A stretch of 64,000 nt of DNA from Rhodeus uyekii. Taxonomy: Eukaryota > Chordata > Actinopteri > Cypriniformes > Acheilognathidae. Of the stretch, positions 24,885-38,843 are shown piece by piece. Where the stretch lies: positions 317,001 through 381,000 of the forward strand of contig JAWRVZ010000322.1 of NCBI GenBank assembly GCA_037043235.1. The letters are read 5' to 3'. Under the pieces are notes generated by a model. That model searched no databases and had not been told where the DNA came from. It saw only the letters and a program-made list of their open reading frames with translations. Every line of letters starts with the position of its first letter. Position 1 is the first letter of the stretch. The position numbers were made by a program, and so were the translations under genes.

Positions 24885-26375
24885 ATATAGCTGCAAGCAG
24901 CAATGACGGGGCCAAGCACAAACAGGGCAATGACGTGGCTGGCAGCATCAGACCAATTAAAGTAAATGCATTTTAAAATGATTTTAGGCTAAATGGCTGA
25001 AAAATCATTAATACAGATACTGTAATTTGATTTAATAGTTTATCGCTTTGGACCAATAGATGGCGCTGTGTCCAAATTGTTAGAATGTGGTCCGAGTAAT
25101 GTCACAATTAAATGTGCAAAGTTTGGTGTTATTTGGACAAAACATTACTGACAAAGAGCATTAAAGTCATTTTGTCATCACTACCTCAAATTTGTAATTG
25201 CGGTATACGAAAACGGTTTTGTCTATCGACACGAAATCCATAACTTTTTGTCAGCACAGTCTGAAGATGATAAGATTTGATTTTGGTGAAAATCGGACAA
25301 ACGGTCTGGGAGGAGTTAGAAAAAGTAGGTTTTTGAAGAAAACAAAATGGCGGAAAGGAAATTTAGGCAAACTATGTCAAATTTGGTATCTGTGTTCTCG
25401 GCGTGACCCAAGGAACATATTAAGATCATTTGTTTTAAAATAGCTTAATGTGATCAAAAGTTATTAGCATTTTTGTAAATTTTGTTATAACTTTTGACCA
25501 CAAGGTGGCGCTGCCCCGAAACTTTTGGTGTAGGTTCAAATCAAGGTCCCAAAGACACATACTGAGTTTCGTAATGATACGCCAATGCGTTTGTAAAATA
25601 TAGCATTTTACGACAAATTTCAAAATGGCCGACGCCCAAAATGGCCGATATAAGAAAATTTGGTATCGCACGACTCAGCATGATGCCCTGAATCTAAAGA
25701 GACCAGTTTTATGATTTTTGACCAAAGTGTTCAGAAGTTATAAGCAAAAAAGTCAATTTTTTATATCTCCTGACCACTAGGGGGCAGTGCGCCAAAACTC
25801 TGCAGGTAGCCTCAGATTATGACTACTATGACACACACCAATTTTGGTCTGAATATGCAAATGCGTTGCGGAGATATAGCCTCAAGTTCATTTTTGCGGC
25901 AAATTCGTCGAACTCTTTCGCATGTTTATCAAAAACGGTTTGACCAATCAACTTGATTCTCATAACTTTTTGTCTCCATAGTCTGGAGATGATGTGGTTC
26001 AATTTTTGTGAAAATCAGACAAACGGCCTAGGAGGAGTTTGACAAAGTAGGTTTTTCATAAAATTCAAAATTGCGGAAAAAGTTTCATGACGGAAAATGA
26101 CGTCATAGGGTGCAATCGAATCGGCTTGAGCCAAGGAATCAGTGGACAAAGGAATTTTGTTTCTAGCCCTTATGGTTCAAGAGTTATTAGCATAAATGTA
26201 AGTGTAACTTTGGACAGTTGGTGGCGCTAGAGGGATTGAGGTAGAGACTCCAAAATTGGTGTGGTCAATGATTGGACTGTCCTCTATGTGTGTGCCAAAT
26301 TTCATCATTTTCCTGCATACGGTTCTATGGGCTGCCATTGACTTCTGGGTGGAAGAAGAATAATAATAATAATAA
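24885..26375 (+). repeat. Unit 18: type A2 unit, 1491 bp
   Basis: Box 2 at 25498-25511, core at 25774-25787, CRE at 26098-26105. Its copy is unit 21. It joins a type C head, whereas unit 21 joins an A1 head, so the duplication ends at this joint. Confidence 0.9.
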
Positions 26376-27542
26376 ATATAGCTGCTAGCAGCCATCACGG
26401 GGCCAAGCACAAGGAGGGCATTAAATGTCATGCCGACATGGCTGGCATCATCAGACCAACGGCAGTAAGAATCTAAAGACATTTCAATATGACTTAAGTC
26501 TAAATGGCTGAAAAATCAACAATACGGTCTTTAGTATTTCGATTTAATGGCTTATCACATTCAACCAACAGGCAGCGCTGTAACCAAATTGTAGTGTCAA
26601 TTCATGTGGTATATTGAGAGTGTGGTGACATTGACACATACAAAGTTTGCTTTCAATTGGGTAAACCATTGCTGAGAGAGCACTAAAGTCATGTGTTTGT
26701 TAAACATAGCATCTTATAAGAAAAATCGAAATAGCAGATGCTCAAAATGGCCGATATGGGAATATTTGGTATCACAGGACTCGGCATGACCCACTGGATC
26801 TAAAGAGACCAGTTTCATGATTTTTGGCCAAAGGGTTCAGAAGTTATAAGCAAAAAAGTCAGTTTTTCATAACTCCTGACCACTAGGGGGCACAGCGCCA
26901 AAACTCTGCAGGTAGCCTCAGACAATGATTGACATAATACACACCTAGTTTGGTCAGAAAAGGCTAATGCATTGCGGAGATAAAGCCTCAATTTCATTTT
27001 GGCGACTTTTACCTCGGATTCTTTCGCGAGTTATTCGTAAACGGTTTGACATATCAACTTTCTTTGGATATCGTTTTGTCCACATTGTCTGGAGATGATG
27101 TGGTTCAATTTTCGTGAAAATCGGACAAACGGCCTAGGAGGAGTTCGAAAAAGTAGGTTTTTCAGAAAATTCAAAATGGCGGGAAAATTTTCATGACGGA
27201 AAATGACGTCATAGGGTGCAATCGAATCGTCTTGAGCCAAGGAATCAGTGGACAAAAGAATTTTGTTTCTAGGACATACGGTTCAAAAGTTATTTACGTA
27301 AACGTGAGTGCAACTTTGGACCGTTGGTGGCGCTATAGAGATTGAGTTAGAGACTTCAATTTTGCTATGGTCAATGATTGGACTGTCCTTTATGAGTGTG
27401 CCAACTTTTTTTCATTTTCCCGCTTACGGTTCTATGGGCTGTCATAGACTTCAATGGCAGAAGAAGAATAATAATAATAATAATAATAAGAACCGGAACA
27501 AAAACAATAGGTGCCTCCGCACCTTCGGTGCTTGGCCCCTAA
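26376..27542 (+). repeat. Unit 19: type C-short unit, 1167 bp with hairpin
   Basis: Intact C head (GCTGCTAGCAGC). Core at 26880-26893, CRE at 27204-27211, hairpin at 27506-27542. The same 1167-bp unit recurs as unit 30 (offset 17058 bp). Confidence 0.92.
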
Positions 27543-29041
27543 ATATAGCTGCAAGCAGCAATGACGGGGCCAAGCACAAACAGGGCATTGACGTGGCCGG
27601 CAGCATAAGAGCAATTGAAGTAATCAACAACTAAATGCATTTTAATATGATTTTAGGCTAAATGGCTGAAAAATCATTAATACAGACACTGTAATTTGAA
27701 TGAAAAGTTTATCGCTTTGGACCAATAGTTGGCGCTGTGTCCAAATTGTTAGAATTGGGTCCGAGTAATGTGACAATGAAATCTGCAAAGTTTGGTGTTA
27801 TTTGGACAAAACATTACTGACTTAAAGCATTAAAGTCATTTTGTCATCACTACCTCAAATTTGTAATTGCGGTATACGAAAACGGTTTTGTCTATCGACA
27901 CGAAATCCATAACTTTTTGTCAGCACAGTCTGAAGATGATACGATTCGATTTTGGTGAAAATCGGACAAACGGTCTGGGAGGAGTTTGAAAAAGTAGGTT
28001 TTTGAATGAAACAACATGGCGGACAGGAAGTTTAGGCTAAATATATCAAATGTGGTATCTGTGTTCTCGGCATGACCCAAGGAACATATTGAGACAATTT
28101 GTTTTAAAATAGCTTAATGTAATCAAAAGTTATTAGCATTTTTGTAAATTTTGTTATAACTTTTGACCACAAGGTGGCGCTGCCCCAAAACTTTTGGTGT
28201 AGAGTCAAATCAAGGTCCCAAAGCCACATACTAAGTTTCGTAATGATATGCCAATGCGTTTGTTAAATAGAACATTTTATGACAAATTTCAAAATGGCCG
28301 ACGCCCAAAAAGGCCGATATAAGAAAATTTGGTATCGCATGACTCAGCATGATGCCCTGAATCTAAAGAGAGCAGTTTTATGATTTTTGACCAAAGTGTT
28401 CAGAAGTTATAAGCAGAAAAGTCAATTTTTTATATCTCCTGACCACTAGGGGGCAGTGCGCCAAAACTCTGCAGGTAGCCTCAGATCATGACTACTATGA
28501 CACACACCAATTTTGGTCTGAATACGCAAATGCGTTGCGGAGATATAGCCTCAAGTTCATTTTTGCGGCAAATTCGTCGAACTCTTTCGCAAGTTTATCA
28601 AAAACGGAATTACCAATCAACTTGATTCTCATAACTTTTTGTCTCCATAGTCTGGAGATGATGTGGTTCAATTTTTGTGAGAATCAGACAAACGGCCTAG
28701 GAGGAGTTCGACAAAGTAGGTTTTTCATAAAATTCAAAATTGCGGAAAAATTTTCATGACGGAAAATGACGTCATAGGGTGCAATCGAATCGGCTTGAGC
28801 CAAGAAATCAGTGGACAAAAGAATTTTGTTTCTAGCCCTTATGGTTCAAGAGTTATTAGCATAAATGTAAGTGTAACTTTGGACAGTTGGTGGCGCTAGA
28901 GGGATTGAGGTAGAGACTCCAAAATTGGTGTAGTTAATGATTGGACTGTCCTCTATGTGTGTGCCAAATTTCATCATTTTCCCACTTATGGTTCTATGGG
29001 CTGCCATTGACTTCTGGGTGGAAGAAGAATAATAATAATAA
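27543..29041 (+). repeat. Unit 20: type A1 unit, 1499 bp, copy of unit 17
   Basis: Offset 4157 bp from unit 17. Box 2 at 28167-28180, core at 28443-28456, CRE at 28767-28774. It shares private variants such as AAAAAGGCCGATAT with unit 17. Confidence 0.92.
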
Positions 29042-30532
29042 ATATAGCTGCAAGCAGCAATGACGGGGCCAAGCACAAACAGGGCAATGACGTGGCTGGC
29101 AGCATCAGACCAATTAAAGTAAATGCATTTTAAAATGATTTTAGGCTAAATGGCTGAAAAATCATTAATACAGATACTGTAATTTGATTTAATAGTTTAT
29201 CGCTTTGGACCAATAGATGGCGCTGTGTCCAAATTGTTAGAATGTGGTCCGAGTAATGTCACAATTAAATGTGCAAAGTTTGGTGTTATTTGGACAAAAC
29301 ATTACTGACAAAGAGCATTAAAGTCATTTTGTCATCACTACCTCAAATTTGTAATTGCGGTATACGAAAACGGTTTTGTCTATCGACACGAAATCCATAA
29401 CTTTTTGTCAGCACAGTCTGAAGATGATAAGATTTGATTTTGGTGAAAATCGGACAAACGGTCTGGGAGGAGTTAGAAAAAGTAGGTTTTTGAAGAAAAC
29501 AAAATGGCGGAAAGGAAATTTAGGCAAACTATGTCAAATTTGGTATCTGTGTTCTCGGCGTGACCCAAGGAACATATTAAGATCATTTGTTTTAAAATAG
29601 CTTAATGTGATCAAAAGTTATTAGCATTTTTGTAAATTTTGTTATAACTTTTGACCACAAGGTGGCGCTGCCCCGAAACTTTTGGTGTAGGTTCAAATCA
29701 AGGTCCCAAAGACACATACTGAGTTTCGTAATGATACGCCAATGCGTTTGTAAAATATAGCATTTTACGACAAATTTCAAAATGGCCGACGCCCAAAATG
29801 GCCGATATAAGAAAATTTGGTATCGCACGACTCAGCATGATGCCCTGAATCTAAAGAGACCAGTTTTATGATTTTTGACCAAAGTGTTCAGAAGTTATAA
29901 GCAAAAAAGTCAATTTTTTATATCTCCTGACCACTAGGGGGCAGTGCGCCAAAACTCTGCAGGTAGCCTCAGATTATGACTACTATGACACACACCAATT
30001 TTGGTCTGAATATGCAAATGCGTTGCGGAGATATAGCCTCAAGTTCATTTTTGCGGCAAATTCGTCGAACTCTTTCGCATGTTTATCAAAAACGGTTTGA
30101 CCAATCAACTTGATTCTCATAACTTTTTGTCTCCATAGTCTGGAGATGATGTGGTTCAATTTTTGTGAAAATCAGACAAACGGCCTAGGAGGAGTTTGAC
30201 AAAGTAGGTTTTTCATAAAATTCAAAATTGCGGAAAAAGTTTCATGACGGAAAATGACGTCATAGGGTGCAATCGAATCGGCTTGAGCCAAGGAATCAGT
30301 GGACAAAGGAATTTTGTTTCTAGCCCTTATGGTTCAAGAGTTATTAGCATAAATGTAAGTGTAACTTTGGACAGTTGGTGGCGCTAGAGGGATTGAGGTA
30401 GAGACTCCAAAATTGGTGTGGTCAATGATTGGACTGTCCTCTATGTGTGTGCCAAATTTCATCATTTTCCTGCATACGGTTCTATGGGCTGCCATTGACT
30501 TCTGGGTGGAAGAAGAATAATAATAATAATAA
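29042..30532 (+). repeat. Unit 21: type A2 unit, 1491 bp, copy of unit 18
   Basis: Offset 4157 bp from unit 18, with the shared variant GATAAGATTTG. Box 2 at 29655-29668, core at 29931-29944, CRE at 30255-30262. Confidence 0.92.
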
Positions 30533-32031
30533 ATATAGCTGCAAGCAGCAATGACGGGGCCAAGCACAAACAGGGCATTGACGTGGCCGGCAGCATAAGA
30601 GCAATTGAAGTAATCAACAACTAAATGCATTTTAATATGATTTTAGGCTAAATGGCTGAAAAATCATTAATACAGACACTGTAATTTGAATGAAAAGTTT
30701 ATCGCTTTGGACCAATAGTTGGCGCTGTGTCCAAATTGTTAGAATTGGGTCCGAGTAATGTGACAATGAAATCTGCAAAGTTTGGTGTTATTTGGACAAA
30801 ACATTACTGACTTAAAGCATTAAAGTCATTTTGTCATCACTACCTCAAATTTGTAATTGCGGTATACGAAAACGGTTTTGTCTATCGACACGAAATCCAT
30901 AACTTTTTGTCAGCACAGTCTGAAGATGATACGATTCGATTTTGGTGAAAATCGGACAAACGGTCTGGGAGGAGTTTGAAAAAGTAGGTTTTTGAATGAA
31001 ACAACATGGCGGACAGGAAGTTTAGGCTAAATATATCAAATGTGGTATCTGTGTTCTCGGCATGACCCAAGGAACATATTGAGACAATTTGTTTTAAAAT
31101 AGCTTAATGTAATCAAAAGTTATTAGCATTTTTGTAAATTTTGTTATAACTTTTGACCACAAGGTGGCGCTGCCCCAAAACTTTTGGTGTAGAGTCAAAT
31201 CAAGGTCCCAAAGCCACATACTAAGTTTCGTAATGATATGCCAATGCGTTTGTTAAATATAGCATTTTATGACAAATTTCAAAATGGCCGACGCCCAAAA
31301 TGGCCGTTATAAGAAAATTTGGTATCGCATGACTCAGCATGATGCCCTGAATCTAAAGAGAGCAGTTTTATGATTTTTGACCAAAGTGTTCAGAAGTTAT
31401 AAGCAAAAAAGTCAATTTTTTATATCTCCTGACCACTAGGGGGCAGTGCGCCAAAACTCTGCAGGTAGCCTCAGATTATGACTACTATGACACACACCAA
31501 TTTTGGTCTGAATACGCAAATGCGTTGCGGACATATAGCCTCAAGTTCATTTTTGCGGCAAATTCGTCGAACTCTTTCGCAAGTTTATCAAAAACGGAAT
31601 GACCAATCAACTTGATTCTCATAACTTTTTGTCTCCATTGTCTGGAGATGATGTGGTTCAATTTTTGTGAAAATCAGACAAACGGCCTAGGAGGAGTTCG
31701 ACAAAGTAGGTTTTTCATAAAATTCAAAATTGCGGAAAAATTTTCATGACGGAAAATGACGTCATAGGGTGCAATCGAATCGGCTTGAGCCAAGGAATCA
31801 GTGGACAAAGGAATTTTGTTTCTAGCCCTTATGGTTCAAGAGTTATTAGCATAAATGTAAGTGTAACTTTAGACAGTTGGTGGCGCTAGAGGGATTGAGG
31901 TAGAGACTCCAAAATTGGTGTGGTCAATGATTCGACTGTCCTCTATGTGTGTGCCAAATTTCATCATTTTCCTGCATACGGTTCTATGGGCTGCCATTGA
32001 CTTCTGGGTGGAAGAAGAATAATAATAATAA
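30533..32031 (+). repeat. Unit 22: type A1 unit, 1499 bp
   Basis: The first half matches units 17 and 20 and the second half diverges from them. Box 2 at 31157-31170, core at 31433-31446, CRE at 31757-31764. Ends in (TAA)n without a hairpin. Confidence 0.9.
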
Positions 32032-33917
32032 ATATAGCTGCAAGCAGCCATGACGGGGCCAAGCACAAAGAAGGCATTAAATGTCATGCCGACATGGCTG
32101 GCAGCATCAGACCAACGGCAGGAAGCATCTAAAGACATTTCAATATGACTTCAGTCTAAATGGCTGAAAAATCATCAATACGGTCTTTAGTAATTCGATT
32201 TAACGGTTTATCACGTTTGACCAACAGGCAGCGCTGTAACCAAACTGATATGTCAAATCACGTGGTTTATCCAGAGTGAGGTGACAATGACACATGCAAA
32301 GTTTGGTGTCAATAGGGTAAAGCATTGCTGACATCCAGCTTTAAAGTCATGTGTTTGTTAAGCATAGCATTGCATGACAAAATTCTAAATAGCTGACGCT
32401 GAAAATGGCCGATATGGGAAAATTTGGTATCGCAGGACTCGGCATGATGCACTGAATCTAAAGAGAGCAGTTTCATGATTTTTGGACAAAGCATTCAGGA
32501 GTTATAATCAAAAATGTCAGTTTTTCATATCTCCTGACCACTAGGGGGCAGAGTGCCAAAACTCTGCAGGTAGCCTCAGACCATGATTGACATGACACAC
32601 AGAAAGTTTGGTCAGAATACGCTAATGCGTTTCAGAGATATAGTCTCGCTTTATTTGGTGGCAATTTGGTCAAATTCGTTCGCAATTTTATCGAAACCTG
32701 TTTGACGAATCAACTTTATTTTAATAACTTTTTGTCAGCATGGTCTGAAGATGTTATGATTCAATTTTGGTGAAAATTGGACAAACGGTGTGGGAGGAGT
32801 TCGAAAAAGTAGGTTTTTAAAGAAAAACAACATGGCGGACAGGAAGTTTGGCCGACTATGACCAATTTGGTATCTGTGTTCTCGGTTTGACCCAAGGAAC
32901 GTATAAAGACAACTTATTTTACCATAGGTTAACGTGTTCAAAAGTTATTAACATTTTTGTAAATTTGTTTATAACTTTTGACCACAAGGTGGCGCTGCCT
33001 CGAAATTTTTTGTGTTGTATCAGGCCCAGATGCCGAAGACACATATAGAGTTTCGTAACGATACGCCAATGTGTTTGTTAAATATAGCAATTTATGACAA
33101 AATTCAAAATGGCCGACCCTCAAAATGGCCGATATGGGAAAATTTTGTATCGCACGACTCGGCATGATGCCCTGAATCTAACGAGACCAGTTTTATGATT
33201 TTTGGTCGAAGCGTTCAGAAGTTATAAGCAAATAATTCACTTTTTCATATCTCCAGACCACTAGGGGGCAGAGCGCCAAATCTTTGCAGGTAGCCTCAGA
33301 CCATCATTGCCATAACACACACCAAGTTTGGTCAGAATACGCTAATGCGTTGCGGAGATAAAGCCTCGCTTTCATTTCTGCGGCCATTTTGTTGAATTCT
33401 TTCGCAAGTTATTCGTAAACGGTTTGACAAATCAACTTTCTTTTAATAACTTTTGGTACGCATAGTCTGGAGATGATGTGGTTCAATTTTCGTGAAAATC
33501 GGACCAACGGCCTAGGAGGAGTTCGAAAAAGTAGGTTTTTCGTAAAATTCAAAATGGCGGGAAAAATTTCATGACGGAAAATGACGTCATAGGGTGCAAT
33601 CGAATCGTCTTGAGCCAAGGAATTAGTGGACGAAAGAATTTTGTTTCTAGGACATACGGTTCAAGAGTTATTTACGTAAACGTGAGTGCAACTTTGGACA
33701 GTTGGTGGCGCTAGAGACATTGAGTTAGACACTTCAAATTTGCTATGGTCAATGAGTGGCTTGTCCTTTATCAGTGTGCCAAATTTTATCATTTTCCCGC
33801 AAACGGTTCTATGGGCTGCCATAGACTTCCATGGCGGAAGAAGAAGATGAATAATAATAATAAAGAACCGGAACAATTACAATAGGTGCCTCCGCACCTT
33901 CGGTGCTTGGCCCCTAA
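32032..33917 (+). repeat. Unit 23: type C-long unit, 1886 bp (reference long unit)
   Basis: It contains two 720-bp periods: perfect CTCF cores at 32538-32551 and 33258-33271, with box 2 (32982-32995) between them. CRE at 33582-33589, GGCGGGAAA present, hairpin at 33881-33917. The head palindrome is the A form (GCTGCAAGCAGC) followed by C-type head sequence, so it looks like a mosaic or an intermediate. Confidence 0.9.
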
Positions 33918-35466
33918 ATATAGCTGCAAGCAGCAATGACGGGGCCAAGCACAAACAGGGCATTGACGTGGCCGGCAGCATAAGAGCAATTGAAGTAATC
34001 AACAACTAAATGCATTTTAATATGATTTTAGGCTAAATGGCTGAAAAATCATTAATACAGACACTGTAATTTGAATGAAAAGTTTAGCGCTTTGGACCAA
34101 TAGTTGGCGCTGTGTCCAAATTGTTAGAATTGGGTCCGAGTAATGTGACAATGAAATCTGCAAAGTTTGGTGTTATTTGGACAAAACATTACTGACTTAA
34201 AGCATTAAAGTCATTTTGTCATCACTACCTCAAATTTGTAATTGCGGTATACGAAAACGGTTTTGTCTATCGACACGAAATCCATAACTTTTTGTCAGCA
34301 CAGTCTGAAGATGATACGATTCGATTTTGGTGAAAATCGGACAAACGGTCTAGGAGGAGTTTGAAAAAGTAGGTTTTTGAATGAAACAACATGGCGGATA
34401 TGAAATTTAGGCAAACTATGTCAAATTTGGTATCAGTGTTCTCGGTGTGACCCAAGGAACATATTAAGATCATTTGTTTTAAAATAGCTTAATGTAATCA
34501 AAAGTTATTAGCATTTTTGGAAATTGTGTTATAACTTTTGACCACAAGGTGGCGCTGCCCCGAAACTTTTGGTGTAGGTTCAAATCAAGGTCCCAAAGAC
34601 ACATACTGAGTTTCGTAATGATACGCCAATGCGTTTGTAAAATATAGCATTTTACGACAAATTTCAAAATGGCCGACGCCCAAAATGGCCGATATAAGAA
34701 AATTTGGTATCGCACGACTCAGCATGATGCCCTGAATCTAAAGAGACCAGTTTTATGATTTTTGACCAAAGTGTTCAGAAGTTATAAGCAAAAAAGTCAA
34801 TTTTTTATATCTCCTGACCACTAGGGGGCAGTGCGCCAAAACTCTGCAGGTAGCCTCAGATTATGACTACTATGACACACACCAATTTTGGTCTGAATAT
34901 GCAAATGCGTTGCGGAGATATAGCCTCAAGTTCATTTTTGCGGCAAATTCGTCGAACTCTTTCGCATGTTTATCAAAAACGGTTTGACCAATCAACTTGA
35001 TTCTCATAACTTTTTGTCTCCATAGTCTGGAGATGATGTGGTTCAATTTTTGTGAGAATCAGACAAACGGCCTAGGAGGAGTTCGACAAAGTAGGTTTTT
35101 CATAAAATTCAAAATTGCGGAAAAATTTTCATGACGGAAAATGACGTCATAGGGTGCAATCGAATCGGCTTGAGCCAAGGAATCAGTGGACAAAGGAATT
35201 TTGTTTCTAGCCCTTATGGTTCAAAAGTTATTAGCATAAATGTAAGTGTAACTTTGGACAGTTGGTGGCGCTAGAGGGATTGAGGTAGAGACTCCAAAAT
35301 TGGTGTGGTCAATGATTGGACTGTCCTCTATGTGTGTGCCAAATTTCATCATTTTCCTGCATACGGTTCTATGGGCTGCCATTGACTTCTGGGTGGAAGA
35401 AGAATAATAATAAGAACGAGAACGATTACAATAGGTGCCTCCGCACCTTCGGTGCTTGGCCCCTAA
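33918..35466 (+). repeat. Unit 24: type A1 unit, 1549 bp, copy of unit 10
   Basis: Box 2 at 34542-34555, core at 34818-34831, CRE at 35142-35149, hairpin at 35430-35466. The same length as unit 10. Confidence 0.92.
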
Positions 35467-37015
35467 ATATAGCTGCAAGCAGCAATGACGGGGCCAAGCA
35501 CAAACAGGGCATTGACGTGGCCGGCAGCATAAGAGCAATTGAAGTAATCAACAACTAAATGCATTTTAATATGATTTTAGGCTAAATGGCTGAAAAATCA
35601 TTAATACAGACACTGTAATTTGAATGAAAAGTTTAGCGCTTTGGACCAATAGTTGGCGCTGTGTCCAAATTGTTAGAATTGGGTCAGAGTAATGTGACAA
35701 TGAAATCTGCAAAGTTTGGTGTTATTTGGACAAAACATTACTGACTTAAAGCATTAAAGTCATTTTGTCATCACTACCTCAAATTTGTAATTGCGGTATA
35801 CGAAAACGGTTTCGTCTATCGACACGAAATCCATAACTTTTTGTCAGCACAGTCTGAAGATGATACGATTCGATTTTGGTGAAAATCGGACAAACGGTCT
35901 AGGAGGAGTTTGAAAAAGTAGGTTTTTGAATGAAACAACATGGCGGATATGAAATTTGGGCAAACTATGTCAAATTTGGTATCTGTGTTCTCGGTGTGAC
36001 CCAAGGAACATATTAAGATCATTTGTTTTAAAATAGCTTAATGTAATCAAAAGTTATTAGCATTTTAGGAAATTGTGTTATAACTTTTGACCACAAGGTG
36101 GCGCTGCCCCGAAACTTTTGGTGTAGGTTCAAATCAAGGTCCCAAAGACACATACTGAGTTTCGTAATGATACGCCAATGCGTTTGTAAAATATAGCATT
36201 TTACGACAAATTTCAAAATGGCCGACGCCCAAAATGGCCGATATAAGAAAATTTGGTATCGCACGACTCAGCATGATGCCCTGAATCTAAAGAGACCAGT
36301 TTCATGATTTTTGACCAAAGTGTTCAGAAGTTATAAGCAAAAAAGTCAATTTTTTATATCTCCTGACCACTAGGGGGCAGTGCGCCAAAACTCTGCAGGT
36401 AGCCTCAGATTATGACTACTATGACACACACCAATTTTGGTCTGAATACGCAAATGCGTTGCGGAGATATAGCCTCAAGTTCATTTTTGCGGCAAATTCG
36501 TCGAACTCTTTCGCAAGTTTATCAAAAATGGAATAACCAATCAACTTGATTTCCATAACTTTTTGTCTCCATAGTCTGGAGATGATGTGGTTCAATTTTT
36601 GTGAGAATCAGACAAACGGCCTAGGAGGAGTTCGACAAAGTAGGTTTTTCATAAAATTCAAAATTGCGGAAAAATTTTCATGACGGAAAATGACGTCATA
36701 GGGTGCAATCGAATCGGCTTGAGCCAAGGAATCAGTGGACAAAGGAATTTTGTTTCTAGCCCTTACGGTTCAAGAGTTATTAGCATAAATATAAGTGTAA
36801 CTTTAGACAGTTGGTGGCGCTAGAGGGATTGAGGTAGAGACTCCAAAATTGGTGTGGTCAATGATTGGACTGTCCTCTATGTGTGTGCCAAATTTCATCA
36901 TTTTCCCACTTACGGTTCTATGGGCTGCCATTGACTTCTGGGTAGAAGAAGAATAATAATAAGAACGAGAACGATTACAATAGGTGCCTCCGCACCTTCG
37001 GTGCTTGGCCCCTAA
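35467..37015 (+). repeat. Unit 25: type A1 unit, 1549 bp, copy of unit 11 with intact head
   Basis: It shares unit 11's private variants (AAATTTGGGCAAAC near 35951) but keeps the nine head bases unit 11 lacks. Box 2 at 36091-36104, core at 36367-36380, CRE at 36691-36698, hairpin at 36979-37015. Confidence 0.92.
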
Positions 37016-38843
37016 ATATAGCTGCTAGCAGCCATCACGGGGCCAAGCGCAAGGAGGGCATTAAATGTCATGCCGATATGGCTGGCAGCATCCGACCAAC
37101 AGCAGTAAACATCTAAAGACGTTTCAATATGACTTCAGTCTAAATGGCTGAAAAATCATCAATACGGTCTTTAGCAATTCGATTTAATGGTTTATCACGT
37201 TCAACCAACAGGCAGCGCTCTAACCAAATTGTAGTGTCAATTCATGTGGTACATTGAGAGTGTGGTGACATTGACACATGCAAAGTTTGCTTTCAATTGT
37301 GTAAACCATTGCTGACAGAGCACTAAAGTCATGTGTTTGTTAAACATAGCATCTTATAAGAAAAATCGAAATGGCAGACGCTCAAAATGGCCGATATGGG
37401 AATATTTGGTATCACAGGACTCGGCATGACCCACTGGATCTAAAGACAGCAGTTTCATGATTTTTAGACAAAGCGTTCAGGAGTTATAATAAAAAATGTC
37501 AGTTTTTTATTATCTCCTGACCACTAGGGGGCAGAGCGCCAAAACTCTGCAGGTAGCCTCAGACCATGATTGACATAACGCACACCAATTTTGTTCAGAA
37601 TACGCTAATAAGTTAAGGAGATATAGCCTCGCTTTCAATTCTATGGCCATTGTGTCGAATTCTTTCGCGAGTTATTCGTAAACGGTTTGGCGAATCAACT
37701 TTCTTTAGATAACTTTTTGTCATGATGGTCTGGAGATGATGTGGTTTAATTTTGGTGAAAATTGGACAAACGGTCTGGGAGGAGTTCGAAAAAGTAGGTT
37801 TTTAAAGAAAAACAACATGGTGGACAAGAAGTTTGGCCGACTATGACAAATTTGGTATCTGTGTTCTCGGTTTGACCCAAGGACCGTATAAAGATAATCT
37901 GTTTTACCATAGGTTAACGTACTCAAAAGTTATTAGCATATTTGAAAATTTGGTTTTAACTTTTGACCACAAGGTGGTGCTGCCTCGAAACTTTTTGAGT
38001 CGTATCAAGGTTAGGTGCCAAAGACACATATTGAGTTTCGTAACAATACGCCAATCCATTTGTTAAATATAGCTATTTATGACAATATTCAAAATGGCCG
38101 ATGCTCTAAATGGCCGATATGGGAAAATTTGGTATCGCACGACTCGGCATGATGCACTGAATCTAACAAGACCAGTTTTATGATTTTTGGACAAAGCGTT
38201 CAGGAGTTGTAAGGAAAAATGTCACTTTTTCATAACTCCTGACCACTAGGGGGCACAGCGACAAAACTCTGCAGGTAGCCTCAGACCATGATTGACATAA
38301 CACACACCGAGTTTGGTCAGAAAACGCTAATGCGTTGTGGAGATAGAGCCTCAATTTCATTTTTGCGATCATTACATCCGATTCTTTCGTGAGTTATTCA
38401 TAAACGGTTTGACATTTCAACTTTCTTTGGATAACTTTTTGTCACCATGGTCTGGAGATGATGTGGTTCAATTTTCGTGAAAATCGGACAAACGGCCTAG
38501 GAGGAGTTTGAAAAAGTAGGTTTTTCATAAAATTCAAAATGGCGGGAAAATATTCATGACGGAAAATGACGTCATAGGGTGCAATCGAATCGTCTTGAGC
38601 CAAGGAATCAGTTGACAAAAGAATTTTGTTTCTAGGACATACGGTTCAAAAGTTATTTACGTAAACGTGAGTGCAACTTTGGACAGTTGGTGGCGCTATA
38701 GAGATTGAGTTAGAGACTTCAATTTTGCTATGGTCAATGATTGGACTGTCTTTTATGAGTGTGCCAATTTTTTTTCATTTTCCCGTTTACGGTTCTATGG
38801 GCTGCCATAGACTCCCATGGCACGAGAAAAAGAATAATAATAA
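37016..38843 (+). repeat. Unit 26: type C-long unit, 1828 bp
   Basis: Cores at 37521-37534 and 38243-38256 (722 bp apart). Degenerate box 2 at 37967-37980 (GGTGGTGC, CpG lost). CRE at 38567-38574. The tail is GAGAAAAAGAATAATAATAA, with no hairpin. Confidence 0.9.

Larger units (their letters stand above)
22421..30544 (+). repeat. Higher-order repeat, 4157-bp period, two copies
   Basis: The segment from 22421 to about 26387 (C-short, A1, A2) recurs at 26578 to about 30544, apparently almost without differences. The left edge is the fusion point at 22420/22421. The right edge is inside the next head palindrome, where one copy continues with CTAGCAGC and the other with CAAGCAGC. Confidence 0.9.
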
